Source: Crossaster papposus (taxonomy: Eukaryota > Echinodermata > Asteroidea > Velatida > Solasteridae). Taken from it: 64,000 bases of DNA. How positions within the stretch are numbered: the stretch's first letter is position 1; each line of letters opens with the position of its first letter. The stretch lies in assembly GCA_037893245.1 (NCBI GenBank), contig JBAIAA010000252.1, positions 1 through 64,000 on the forward strand. Direction: 5' to 3'. Below the pieces are notes generated by a model. It was given only the letters and a program-made list of their open reading frames with translations, was not told the DNA's origin and ran no database searches. Of this stretch, positions 51,130 through 61,671 are shown one piece after another. Position numbers and translations under genes: made by a program.

Positions 51130-52970
51130 TTGTTCTTAGTCAAATGTATTGGTGCAATTTTAATTACTTAAGTGCAGTACTTCGTATAGTGGTCTGCTAG
51201 CTTTCGAGACATGTGTACAAAGCATGTTGATAAGTAGGACCACGCGTATTTGTCGGTAAATAATCGTCACGTGGTATATCGCCCAAAAGGGTTAATATTA
51301 ACCATCCAAATCGATGCGCTCAACGAAGAGAATACATTTATTAGTAACAATAACAACTGAATCTTATCGAAAGGAAAGTGATAGCTTACGCTAGTTTTTC
51401 ATATAGGTTTGGTCTGAAAGCTGTCGTTTCCGGCAGTATAACAAAACACACACAAAGGAAGGTCTTCCTATAATATTAATATAACTTAAAGCGATATATT
51501 GCGATGGTACATGTATTTGCTAAGCAGCTTTTCCGCCCACCAATGTGACACAGGATCAATTGGTGACTTAATGTAGTCTCAGCTGGATCCATATCGCCCC
51601 AAGTTGTACCAAGCTGCTGTCTAACCGGGTTACCATTGATCGACGCCGTTAAGCCTGTGCAGTCAAGTTCGGTGGTATCTACCATTGCCGCTGCCTACAG
51701 ACAGATTCTTGACGTGGAAATGTCATTTCTTACTGAGAGAAAGCTCATACAAATCAGTGCATGGCATATAAACATCAGTTAACATGTATTATGAAGCATT
51801 CTTTGTATTCCCATGATTCCGCTGTACAACTTGTAGCTAAATTGAGTCGCTAGTTTATTTTTTTCACGACATGATAACGATACCCTTTTGCTTCGTTTGG
51901 GCAAAACTTCGTGTTTATAGCCGCGGTCTTAAATTGCAAATCAAGGAAATGAAGAAAAGAGTATTCGTTTTACATCCCATTGGGACAAGGAATGTAGATC
52001 TTTTGAGAGAGACGTATATTTTCGACACCGCGACATGGCATTCCAAAATACCCAAGGCAGGGAGGGGGATATCGGGTGGAGTCATTTTAATTAAAAAGGT
52101 TGCTGAAGTCAAGACGACTCCCGAGTGCAGAGAATACACGGGAACTGAAATATGAGAGTGGGGCAAAGGAAACGCGGGAATGATGTGTTGGGGTGTTGAG
52201 ACTGAGATTGAAAATCATGCAACAAGAGGAACGTCTTGGGAATCTCATCCCACGGAATCTCATTCTACATTGAAGGTTGTAAGCTGAAACCGGCGATGAC
52301 GAAAAAGCGTCTTGCGAACTCGAAAAAATGATGAAATTGAGAATGATCGCTGCAACAAATCGTCAACTAGAATATAATTAGTTATTGGCTAATTAAATGT
52401 TCAACAGCTGATATTCTCCCTTGATACCTTTCTACGGATGAGGCACCGCATATACCAACTTCTATAAAACCTTTAAAACTAGATAAATATCTGAAAAAAT
52501 ATATAACAACACACGCACAATCAAACGCACCCTTTCTAATGTCGGAATAATTCACATATTTATGTAATCATTACTAATTTAGGGTTGGTAGCATACCGTG
52601 CCCCCCCCCCCCCCCCCCCCCTACCATCGGTGGCTTTAAACGTTTTGTATGACGTTTCCTTTTTAATTGGATGTATTTGCCAGATTTGCCAATTAAAAGG
52701 GGCAAGCACTGACTTTATTGCATTACTGAGTTTCAAGCTTGGGGCCTGCGCGCTCGAAAATTGTTGTGCGGGAGGGAACGAATGCAGTGAACATTGTCGA
52801 TAATAAATACTATAAATTATATTAATCTAATTTATCGGATAAACAAACGACACGGACTGACCGTCACAATTTTTGCGATGGTTTGAACAGCATTTTATAA
52901 TTGACGTATAACTTCCATGAAAAGAATAACAAGTTTTATTTTTTCAAATCGAGGCCATAAGGGTAAAGGT
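51130..52970. other. intronic sequence with poly-C tract
   Basis: A 21-C run lies at 52601-52621. No gene is recognised. Confidence 0.4.
52601..52621. repeat. poly-C tract (21)
   Basis: This is an uninterrupted C run. Confidence 0.95.
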
Positions 52971-52971
52971 T

Positions 52972-53202
52972 CAGGGGAGGTTCTAGTTTTTCGTGGGGTG
53001 GGTTTACAGTTTATCTACCAAACTTGACTTCAGAAAGCGCGTAGCGCGAAGCCAATTACGGCGTGGGGCCGGGGCCCGCTTAAAGGCCCAAAAAATCGAT
53101 GTACATCGATAATACATCGATGTATATCGATTCTATTTTGTTTTCAATGAAATAAACCTCTGTAACCCCCTCCCCTCTCCCCTCCCCCACTATCCGCCAC
53201 TG
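52972..53202. mobile_element. possible hAT-like MITE upstream of the beta promoter
   Basis: CAGGGGAGGTTCTAG at the left and CTATCCGCCACTG at the right resemble imperfect inverted hAT-type ends 231 bp apart. The expected 8-bp target duplication is not visible, so the call is weak. The interior includes the ATCGAT palindrome cluster at 53095-53132. Confidence 0.35.
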
Positions 53203-53329
53203 AGTTTTATATTGTCTTTACGAAATCAAGCAGTAAAAATCATCCAGATACATGTACGTCCTGTGAAGAAAGCGTCATATGGCCATCTGGTGGTTTATTT
53301 TGGTTATCATCCGGCGAGTTGATTTTTCC

Positions 53330-54099
53330 CGCCAAGAGGGTTCGCTCAATAACGTGTTACTGCTTTAATACAGACGAACACGTGCACGCGTGTGTAATCT
53401 GCCGTCAGCTGTGAGCGGACGAGATGACGAGGTTGAACAGTGTTGAAAAAGAACTTGCCTCAGAACGCAAGACAAGTGTATGTACGTTGCGTAAATGCAT
53501 GGTCTCTTCGGATCATCGCGCCTGATCGCCGTGTAATACATTTTTTCGTCGGCGACTCGCATACACATTTCCCGGAAACTAAAACTCATGCCTACTTGTT
53601 ATGTGAAACATTTTCGCGTAAACTTGATCTTGATCAACGACGTCCGGGGTGTTGAAAGTGCGTGCCTCCTAATTGAAGAAAATGGTGGAGAATTTAAGCC
53701 GTGAATGCGGATGAGACGGAGACGTCGAGAGGGGAGTTGCGTGGAGTTATTTTGGCGCGATATACCACAAGTAAAGTAGCGTTGGAGTGTTTGGTACATG
53801 GCTGTGCACACGATACACACGTACACACGCGATGATGTTGTGCCGACTGTACTGGCTGGTCATCACATTCCAACGGCCGTGTTGGTATAAGCCAGGGTTA
53901 TTATAAACGGACATCGCAAGGACTTTGAGGAGGTGTTCCACCTATCGGCAAATATAATTTCTCTCGCCAGGATAACACTTTAACAGCCGGACTAGACTGT
54001 GGGCCCGCTTGAACACCTAAATTGGCCCTAATGAGAGTTGGCAGGCTTCTGATTGGGGAGATATTGCTGGGCACTATCGGCGCTGCAGCGGGCACCGGG
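53330..54099 (+). promoter_or_regulatory. CpG-rich candidate promoter and 5' UTR of the beta exon
   Basis: From about 53330 to the beta ATG the sequence is dense in CpG (for example around 53380-53660 and 53990-54100), in clear contrast to the AT-rich introns on both sides. This is what an unmethylated promoter next to an alternative first exon would look like. No TATA box stands out. Frame 54031-54099 is open into the beta coding sequence. It would encode a 23-residue leader with [16 protein letters not shown] if the weaker upstream ATG were used. Confidence 0.45.
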
Positions 54100-54383
54100 A
54101 TGGCCACTTTGCGGGACCTGCAGTTCGCTTTGCAGGAAAAGATCGAAGAGTTGCGTCAGAGAGACGATCTCATCGACGAGTTGGAGCTAGAACTGGACGA
54201 GAAAGATATCCTCATCCAGCGGCTTCACAATGAATTGGATAAGTACCGCTCGGTTCTTAGACCGGTCACAAAACAGGCCATACAAAGGACACGACAAAAG
54301 AGACTTGGAATCTCCGCCGAAAGTGCCCACGAAATTCAGGAAAACGCCATGGGAAATCTCAAGTGTTACCGAAAACCCCCAAA
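54100..54383 (+). CDS. PRKG1: PRKG1 beta-type alternative first coding exon
   Basis: This exon encodes the alternative N-terminus of PKG I, closely matching vertebrate I-beta: [19 protein letters not shown] is followed by a leucine/isoleucine zipper and [11 protein letters not shown]. Heptad positions 4, 11, 18, 25, 32, 39 and 46 are L, L, L, I, L, I, L, a textbook parallel coiled coil for homodimerisation and anchoring-protein binding. The pseudosubstrate region is [11 protein letters not shown] (residues 65-75), with Ser where Pro usually follows ISAE. The ATG at 54100 has G at -3 and G at +4 and sits where the family starts. A weaker in-frame ATG at 54031 would add 23 mostly hydrophobic residues. 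The exon ends in phase 2 at a GTAAGT donor (54384). Joining to 61672 gives Asn, then ARDCIK. It lies about 49.5 kb downstream of the alpha exon and 7.3 kb upstream of the shared exon. Confidence 0.95.
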
Positions 54384-55983
54384 GTAAGTGCTCAGCTGTT
54401 GATTGAGTAGTAGCGGGAGCTCCCCTTTTAGTTCTTCAAAGCACGTGTTGTGCGGGGCACATCGCATTACGGTAACTGCGCGGCATGCGTGCTATCTCAT
54501 GAAGATAGCACTCGTAAATTGGCGCGAGACCATTGAATAATTCAGAACATTTTAAAGTATGCACTTCAGCGTTTCAAGTGGCAAATCACATTATAGTTGT
54601 TGTAGACACACGTTGATACTATACAGCTGTAATTTGGTGTAACTCAGAGAAGAAAGAATTTACTATCGTGCTGGGAACATTGACATTTTGAGAAATTTAA
54701 CTCCCTCAACAAATTCCTTTTAGTCTCTAAAACCATGGAGGAATAACATGCTATTAACAATGACATGTGTTGCTACAAGTATATCGGCATTGCAATTCAG
54801 CTATACATTTTAGGGGAATGGGTTTTTTTCTACCAATAATAGAAACTGTGAAGAATGGGTAATGGATTTGTTTTACTTGCTTAGCACATTTTGGTCCAAG
54901 ACAGATGTTTAAAAATAATCTAGTTGGTTGAATATTGGCAGAGTTTATCCACTATATTTTATTTCAAAGAAAACAAGTAAAGTAATTTTTTTTTTAATAT
55001 TTAAAACTGGAATATTAATTTTCTTTTTCGGAACTACCTTGCTTTAAACATACATCGTTGTACATAATAATGGTCCAGAATTGTTGATTTACACAACAAG
55101 CACACTACCAGTCCATTATGTAATATAATTACTGCATTATTGCTCTTCCCACCTAAGGGGATTTAAAGTGTGCCAAATTTGACACCTAATTGCAATCAAT
55201 TGATTGCTTGCAATCCATTTTGTTTGTTTTACATGCATTGTATGATCCTTTAAATGTTGAGTTGATTTGTGTATAGAAGTCTATCAATTGTTTTATATTG
55301 AATATCTTCTGATTTGTTTTTCTTCATGTGAACAGGTTTTTTATTTTGTATTGAGCACTTAACATACTGAAGGGTCATCGTGCTATTGGTCTTATTAATT
55401 GGTATATCCTTGTATATATCTCAACAGACCTGCCTTGTCTAAGTGAATATACTCATCATTATCTTGCCCTTACAAAAACTGGCCGGCAAATTAGCAAAGA
55501 AACCGATGGCTGTTTGCAGTTCTCCCTAAACTTTGATCGTGAAAGTGTCGTTGATCAAATAGGAATTCTCCTAAAGACCAGGCATTGCACTGGTCTCATG
55601 GTCGTTAAGAGTAATTTACTTGCCTTCAGGCCTGGGAAAAGAATTGTTGATAAATTGTGAAACCTTTCAGCTAATGGGTTCCACAGAGGTGATGCATCAC
55701 TGGGATTTTGTTAAACCATGAACCTTAACATTCCTGAATTCTTCAATTTCCAAAGTAATTCGCAAGCACTTGCCTAGAGGGTTTTAATTAATCATTTAAA
55801 AGTAATTAAAAAGATTACTTTGATGGTCTTTAATCTTGGACAATGCGATGAACTGCTGTTTAACAGTTTCAACATGTTGTAATGTTTATTTTGATACTGT
55901 TGATAGTAAATTATCTGATACTTAGTATTGAAAATTACAAAACTTTGAAATGATATACAAAAGAAGTTTCATGTTACAACCTT
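54384..55983. other. intron after the beta exon, nothing recognised
   Basis: A perfect hairpin (GTGCTATCT / AGATAGCAC, 5-nt loop) lies at 54489-54511, about 105 bp after the donor. The remainder is AT-rich. Confidence 0.45.
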
Positions 55984-56415
55984 GGGGCCAATTTCATGGA
56001 GCTCCTTAAGCACAAAAACCTTGCTTAGTAAAACCAGCTTACCAGCCATGGCTCCATTTTGATGTACATGTATGTCGTTTGTGATTGGTATTTAGCTGTT
56101 GTTAGCTTAGCAAAACAATCACATGAAATTTTGGCTCCTAACCTAATTTATCAAGTAAGGATTTTTTTGCTTAAGCAAAAAAAAATTCTTAATAATTCAG
56201 TAGTAAATTATCTTACCTTTAGTAAAAAGATCAAGAACAACGGCCCAACGCCGGTTTAAAACGGATGCCGTTTTTTTGGCATCCATGATTGAAAAACTTC
56301 GGACAGGTCAGTTAAACGATATTTACAATAAAATAGAACCCCCTAATCCACCCATTCCTGATAATTCAAGCAATTACCAATGGTTACCTTTAAGCAACTC
56401 TATGGAATTGGCCCC
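55984..56415. mobile_element. MITE with GGGGCCAATT ends, host of a nested element
   Basis: The left end GGGGCCAATTTCATGGAGCT and right end GGAATTGGCCCC are imperfect inverted repeats. The interior repeats CTTAAGCA motifs. A truncated AGGTAG-family MITE (56185-56389) sits inside, with its TTAA merging into TTAAGCAACTC of the host. A related copy is at 8861-9070. Confidence 0.7.
56185..56389 (+). mobile_element. AGGTAG-family MITE, truncated, nested
   Basis: It contains AATAATTCAGTAGTAAA, ACGCCGG, CATCCATGATTG and GGTCAGTTAAACGATATTTA in family order. It ends CCAATGGTTACCT before TTAA (56390-56393), with GTATACTA of the usual terminus lost. Confidence 0.8.
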
Positions 56416-56419
56416 ATTG

Positions 56420-58283
56420 GTATGCAGATCTTACAAATATATTTGGTGAGATCCAATTTCAGAAGGAATAGGCTTCTGCATGGTTTGTTATAATCCAAAC
56501 AAAATTGTGATATATGACTATCTCATCAAACACAAATGTCATGAATGCACAATATTTGCATACTTCAGATTACAAAGAAAGAAAAATACACTGTGTTATG
56601 TAAACTAAACTTCCCTAAAAAAACATCAGCTACAGTTTTCAAACAAAGAATTTCTGTCACATTTTCTTCCAAAAAGCTTGAATTTTTTTTTTTTTAATGC
56701 AGTGGTATGATGTATCAAAATTGACAAAATAGCTGAGGAAAGCGTAACGATCTTGGTTGAATTTTTCCATCGGGATGTTGAATTTATTGTTGTGTATGTA
56801 TTTAGTCTATTGATTTGGTTACATCAGCTCTCTACAATGTGGTAGCCATACAGGTGTAGTTTATTCTTACGCACGTACATGTGGTTGTTTACAAAAGGTT
56901 TCCATGGAGACACTAGGGGTGTATCAATAGAGATGCTTAGGTGTTTGAAGAGACTTGGCAACCTGCATTTTTAGTAAGCGTACTGCAGCAGGAGACTTGC
57001 TGCACTTTAGGAAGGAGAAACAAGCGCTGGGGGATCTTATTAGCTAGATTGAAGATACTGCCGGCCAACTTTGAGTTGATTTCAGCATACTGTAGCTTCT
57101 AGCGATCCTCGTGCATGCTTCATTATATCGTTAAAAAAAAATCATAATGCAGTTTGCAAATCTCAACTAACTTAAAAAAGACTGTTTGTTGGAGCATGTT
57201 GATTGGTATGATATTTTTTTCAAATGTTGATAAAGTGTGCAGGTTTTTTTAACCCACCTCATTGGTGCCAGATTATTTGAGTCTTTTTTTTATAACAAAG
57301 TCGGTGGACATTTGATCAACAGAAGCGCGACAGCAATGAAAAGGCCTGTCCAATTTACCTCCGACTTTCTTTAAGAAAAAGGTCCCTGGAATTAAAACTA
57401 CTGGGCTAAATCGGGTGATCTTGGTATCATTTTTCATCTTGTATTTTGAGATAAGTATTTGATACAATCAACACAAACTTTTGAATCATTCTACCTTTAA
57501 AGGTTTTTCATTCAACTTTTACTACAGAAGGGTTCAAGGTAGAAAGATTACCCATCCATTCAAACAAGTTTGGTCGGAGGAACCTAAAAACAGACCGTTC
57601 CATTTTTGTTTAACCACCCTGTATACATGTACAATGTATGCTCGGAAATAACCTTCTTATCATTAGTTACTTTAGCATTTCTATTTGTAAGCATCATGAG
57701 AAAATTGCCACATGACAACCTTTTGTGAAAATGTGCGGCATTTTGTTTGCACAAAGCTTCATGGAACTTCAAAAACGAATACCGCCTACAGATGTTGATA
57801 TACAGCAATAATTACGAGCGATATGATCCATGGCCTAAGCTAGACAAAAATTAAATAAAATATAATAAAACAAATTGTATACATTGTATACATTGTATAC
57901 ACAATTTTAATAACAGTTATCTACACAGCGCTTTTAATTAAGATTGTCTCTAATACCTAGGGTCTGTAAACATTCATATTCAAATTGATAGATTCAGAAT
58001 TGTTAGGGTTGAAGTGCTTCTCATAATTAGAACTGCAAAATGCATTGTCGTTTTTGTGCAGAAGATTGTGATGGGAGAAGATAGTACTAGCTGACAAAGC
58101 GCCCGACATGCCTGACTTTTATTGCCCGGACATCACGAACCGAAAGCATTAAACTAAAAGCAGTTTTAATTTGTCACTTGTTCTTGCACACATGTACAGC
58201 ATGCCTCATTAACATAGAAATAGCCAAAGATTAAAATTATAATAACTGAATGGCAACCTTTGAACGATGAATATTTGTGAGGT
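56420..58283. other. intronic sequence, nothing recognised
   Basis: A short tandem TACATTGTATACATTG lies near 57877-57902. No gene is recognised. Confidence 0.4.
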
Positions 58284-58573
58284 GTTCTGGCAAAATGAGA
58301 CGGAACTGGGCAAAGGTTAATCGCCCAAGAATACTGTGAGGTGAATTTTAATTAGATGTTTCATTGACAAGGGAAGTACTTAGAAAATAGCTTTTAAAGT
58401 TTTAAGTTTTGTAGTCATGAACATGAAATATGTCAGTTGTTTTTTATTATTTGAAGTAGCCAAAGATAAAAATCTGAAAATTAAACAAAAACCATCTCCT
58501 TATTTTTTGTTTTTTTTCTCTCTTCATTTTACTACTATGGTCTGTGCCCTGTTCCATCTCATTATGCTAGAAC
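58284..58573. mobile_element. MITE with GAGACGGAACT inverted ends, second copy
   Basis: GTTCTGGCAAAATGAGACGG at the left end is matched by an inverse right end (TGCCCTGTTCCATCTCATTA, then TGCTAGAAC), giving terminal repeats of about 29 bp. The internal sequence matches 44661-45050 in reverse orientation. Confidence 0.78.
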
Positions 58574-61012
58574 AACTCCCATTTGTACAGCTTCCCCATG
58601 TTTTGTTAGCTTCTCATAAGTGGTGTCGTTAGAATGAAAAGTAAATTTTCTTAATATTCAAAGTCCTACACCTCGAGCATTATAGTGCATACAAATGATG
58701 AATGTTTGTGAGTGAAATGGTAAGAATAATTTAATGAGGTGACAGATGGAATGTTGCATTTCATGATACTCATGCACTCATGTCAATGATTGTATAGAAT
58801 ATACAATATACTTGCAGTTTCCAGCTGAATAATTTAACACTCATTTTACCTATCAAAAATACAAAACCTCTTCAAATCTTATTACTGATTAAAATGTTAA
58901 TATCCTGTGCAGTATCTGCTCATTGCACTAGTTGAAGAAGATGAATTGATTTGTTTGTGAATGGAGGAAATACTCCCTTGGGGGGGTGTTCTTTCCAGTG
59001 TGGTCTGATTAATCGGAAGCATTTTGCAACCAACGACTTCATCAAAATCTCATCTGCAGCTGCGTTGTCGGCTCTCCCAGCTGCTTCTGCAGATACCACG
59101 GTACTCGTTTCAAGTCAGGAAATCACGCAAAGAGCTAACGAGTCTCTTATAAGGTCCTGGTTTTTTTACGTGGAGTCTTTTACGTGAAGCTGTTCTGATG
59201 CTTGTAGGAAGTGAGCAATGGAGGTTGTAGCAACGTTGAGAAAGATAATCGATAACCCTTGCCCCTTGTGTCTGAATCGATAACCCTTGCCCCTAGTGTC
59301 TGAATCCCGCCGGTGTATCATTGCGCGAAATCAAGTACAGCAAAACAACACCACCCAGGCAGATGAGTTTGAGTTATAACAAAAACGTAAACAGAATCCT
59401 GGACATAATAATCTACAAAGGTATCATTCTTTATTGAATCATCTTAAATGATAAGGCCCTTCAGATTTGGTTATATCCGATTGATTGTTGGAGATGGGCG
59501 ACATATGCAGCACATTGTTATCTTTTATTATTAGTATAACTGTAAGAATTGTGTGTGGTGTCAGGGGAGGGTTAGGGAGTCCTCCCCCCCCCCCCCCCCC
59601 CTCTTCCTCTTAAGAAACAGCCAGCAATTCAAACATAAATACAGACTGCCCTTATCCTGTGTGCATGTGGCACTCTGTTTCAACAAGATGTACTTCACTT
59701 GACACTCCCCTGTGTAACACTGTTTCCTTGACCTCGTTTTGCTGGAGATATCTTCATGGTTGGGATTGTCTAGCTGCAGGGAAGATGTCCGAGCTGATAA
59801 AGTTGCTTTCCCTCTGTTCTATAAATCAAACACTACGTGCATTATTCTATACCCTGTATCCGAGTGATAGCATTTACAGTGGCCCATCCCTGTTACAACA
59901 AATATGTCCAGTAATTATGATAGCCTTTTTTTGTAACCATAAGAATGGTTTAAATTTCTCACTGTGGTGTTAAAGCTGGATACCTATTCAATTATACATC
60001 CATCAATTAATTAAAGGTTGTGTACATTCAAGGAGTTTTAGCAGGTGAATAATTCACCTGTTTTCTTTATGGCGTCGTCGCGCTATTACTGTGCTAATTA
60101 ATATTCATATTTTAAACATTAGAATGACCTTGATTTTTGTCTTTTGTTGTATTTGAAGGTTGTTACAGTTGAAGTAAACCTGTCATAAATTTGTTCTAAA
60201 CAAACTTGTGAATGTTATTTGTTTGCACTTGAAATGTGGAAAATCTTTTCTAAAGTGTCATGCTTTTACTGTTCATGCACAGTCTATAACTTACTTTAAA
60301 TCAAAAAGGCGAAGAGGAAAATAGGCCCCTGAGGGATAATCAGTCACATGTAAATATTGGCAGAGGAAATGTATATATCGATCTACACAAATCTAAATAC
60401 TGCTACCATAGAGACAAGTATGCTGTTACACATATTCTCCGGAGGCGAGGGTACAAAGTCTCTGACAATGTCACTTAGCGCCCTGGACAGATAATACTCT
60501 GACCAGGGATTAACCTACATTTTCTCAGATATGGATCATTCTTGAAGCTAAAACATTTGCATGCAGATTGTAAAAACTGATGAGAATACGGAATGGTTAT
60601 AACTTAAAAGCAACACTGCTAGTGGATTACCTAGGGTAGAATTTGTAGGGGGCACCTGGGACTGCATCTATTTTTCAAGGGGTGACTGAATAGCAACTGA
60701 TATATTGTTTGTTTGCAAATCAAAATTTTAACATTTGTGATAGCTTGAACTAAACCTGATTTTACTTCTTGGTTGTAAGAAAAAGCTGGTGTGGTAAGAA
60801 CACACAAATAAGGCTCAAAATCAAGTTAACAATCTTGTACATAGTTTGCAGTGCTTAAAAGTAAGGCTAGGTAGGACAAATGGTTTCTTATCTGGGGCTT
60901 TTTGAAGAAAGGAAAGATGGTGGTCTTTTTTACTTTGTTATTTGCTGTTGTCAAGTTGGCAGATTTTCCCAGATGAATTTGTCAATTTTCTTGACTATTT
61001 TAAGTTGAACAT
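58574..61012. other. intronic sequence with small repeats
   Basis: A 28-bp unit (ATCGATAACCCTTGCCCC onward) is present twice at 59248-59305. A poly-C run lies at 59584-59601. A near-perfect palindrome CAGGTGAATAATTCACCTG lies at 60042-60060. No gene is recognised. Confidence 0.45.
59584..59601. repeat. poly-C tract (18)
   Basis: This is an uninterrupted C run. Confidence 0.95.
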
Positions 61013-61551
61013 TGGCCCGGCGAGCCACTGGCCCGGCGAGCCACTGGCCCGGCGAGCCACTGGCCCGGCGAGCCACTGGCCCGGCGAGCCACTGGCCCGG
61101 CGAGCCACTGGCCCGGCGAGCCACTGGCCCGGCGAGCCACTGGCCCGGCGAGCCACTGGCCCGGCGAGCCACTGGCCCGGCGAGCCACTGGCCCGGCGAG
61201 CCACTGGCCCGGCGAGCCACTGGCCCGGCGAGCCACTGGCCCGGCGAGCCACTGGCCCGGCGAGCCACTGGCCCGGCGAGCCACTGGCCCGGCGAGCCAC
61301 TGGCCCGGCGAGCCACTGGCCCGGCGAGCCACTGGCCCGGCGAGCCACTGGCCCGGCGAGCCACTGGCCCGGCGAGCCACTGGCCCGGCGAGCCACTGGC
61401 CCGGCGAGCCACTGGCCCGGCGAGCCACTGGCCCGGCGAGCCACTGGCCCGGCGAGCCACTGGCCCGGCGAGCCACTGGCCCGGCGAGCCACTGGCCCGG
61501 CGAGCCACTGGCCCGGCGAGCCACTGGCCCGGCGAGCCACTGGCCCGGCGA
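61013..61551. repeat. 16-bp GC-rich minisatellite, about 34 copies
   Basis: The unit TGGCCCGGCGAGCCAC repeats head to tail across about 539 bp with no difference I could see. It carries two CpGs per unit and a small inverted motif, GCCACTGGC. Because 16 is not a multiple of three and the unit has no stop in any frame, long open frames run through it on both strands, but they encode only a 16-residue periodic artefact. It ends 120 bp before the shared-exon acceptor. Confidence 0.98.
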
Positions 61552-61671
61552 TGACTTCGCTTGCTTACAGTCATGCTGAGTTTTGGCCATTTCAGATTAT
61601 ATATTTTTACATACAAATTTGTGGAATTTTTAAATTTATTTGGGCCTTTTTTGTATTTTTCTTTTCTGCAG

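Larger units (their letters stand above)
4575..61671 (+). other. PRKG1: large first intron of the alpha transcript (contains the beta exon)
   Basis: The GTAAGT donor at 4575 and CAG acceptor ending at 61671 bracket about 57.1 kb of non-coding DNA for alpha transcripts. The beta exon and its promoter lie inside it. Most of the identifiable content is short transposable elements, simple repeats and palindromic GTAC-rich motifs, listed separately. No other gene is recognised on either strand. Long first introns of this kind are typical of PRKG1 in animals. Confidence 0.8.

Noticed and set aside
57584..57632. Possible transposon terminus around AACCACCCTGTATACATG
   Set aside because: It resembles generic element ends with CCACCCTGTATA, but no inverse partner or target duplication was found nearby.
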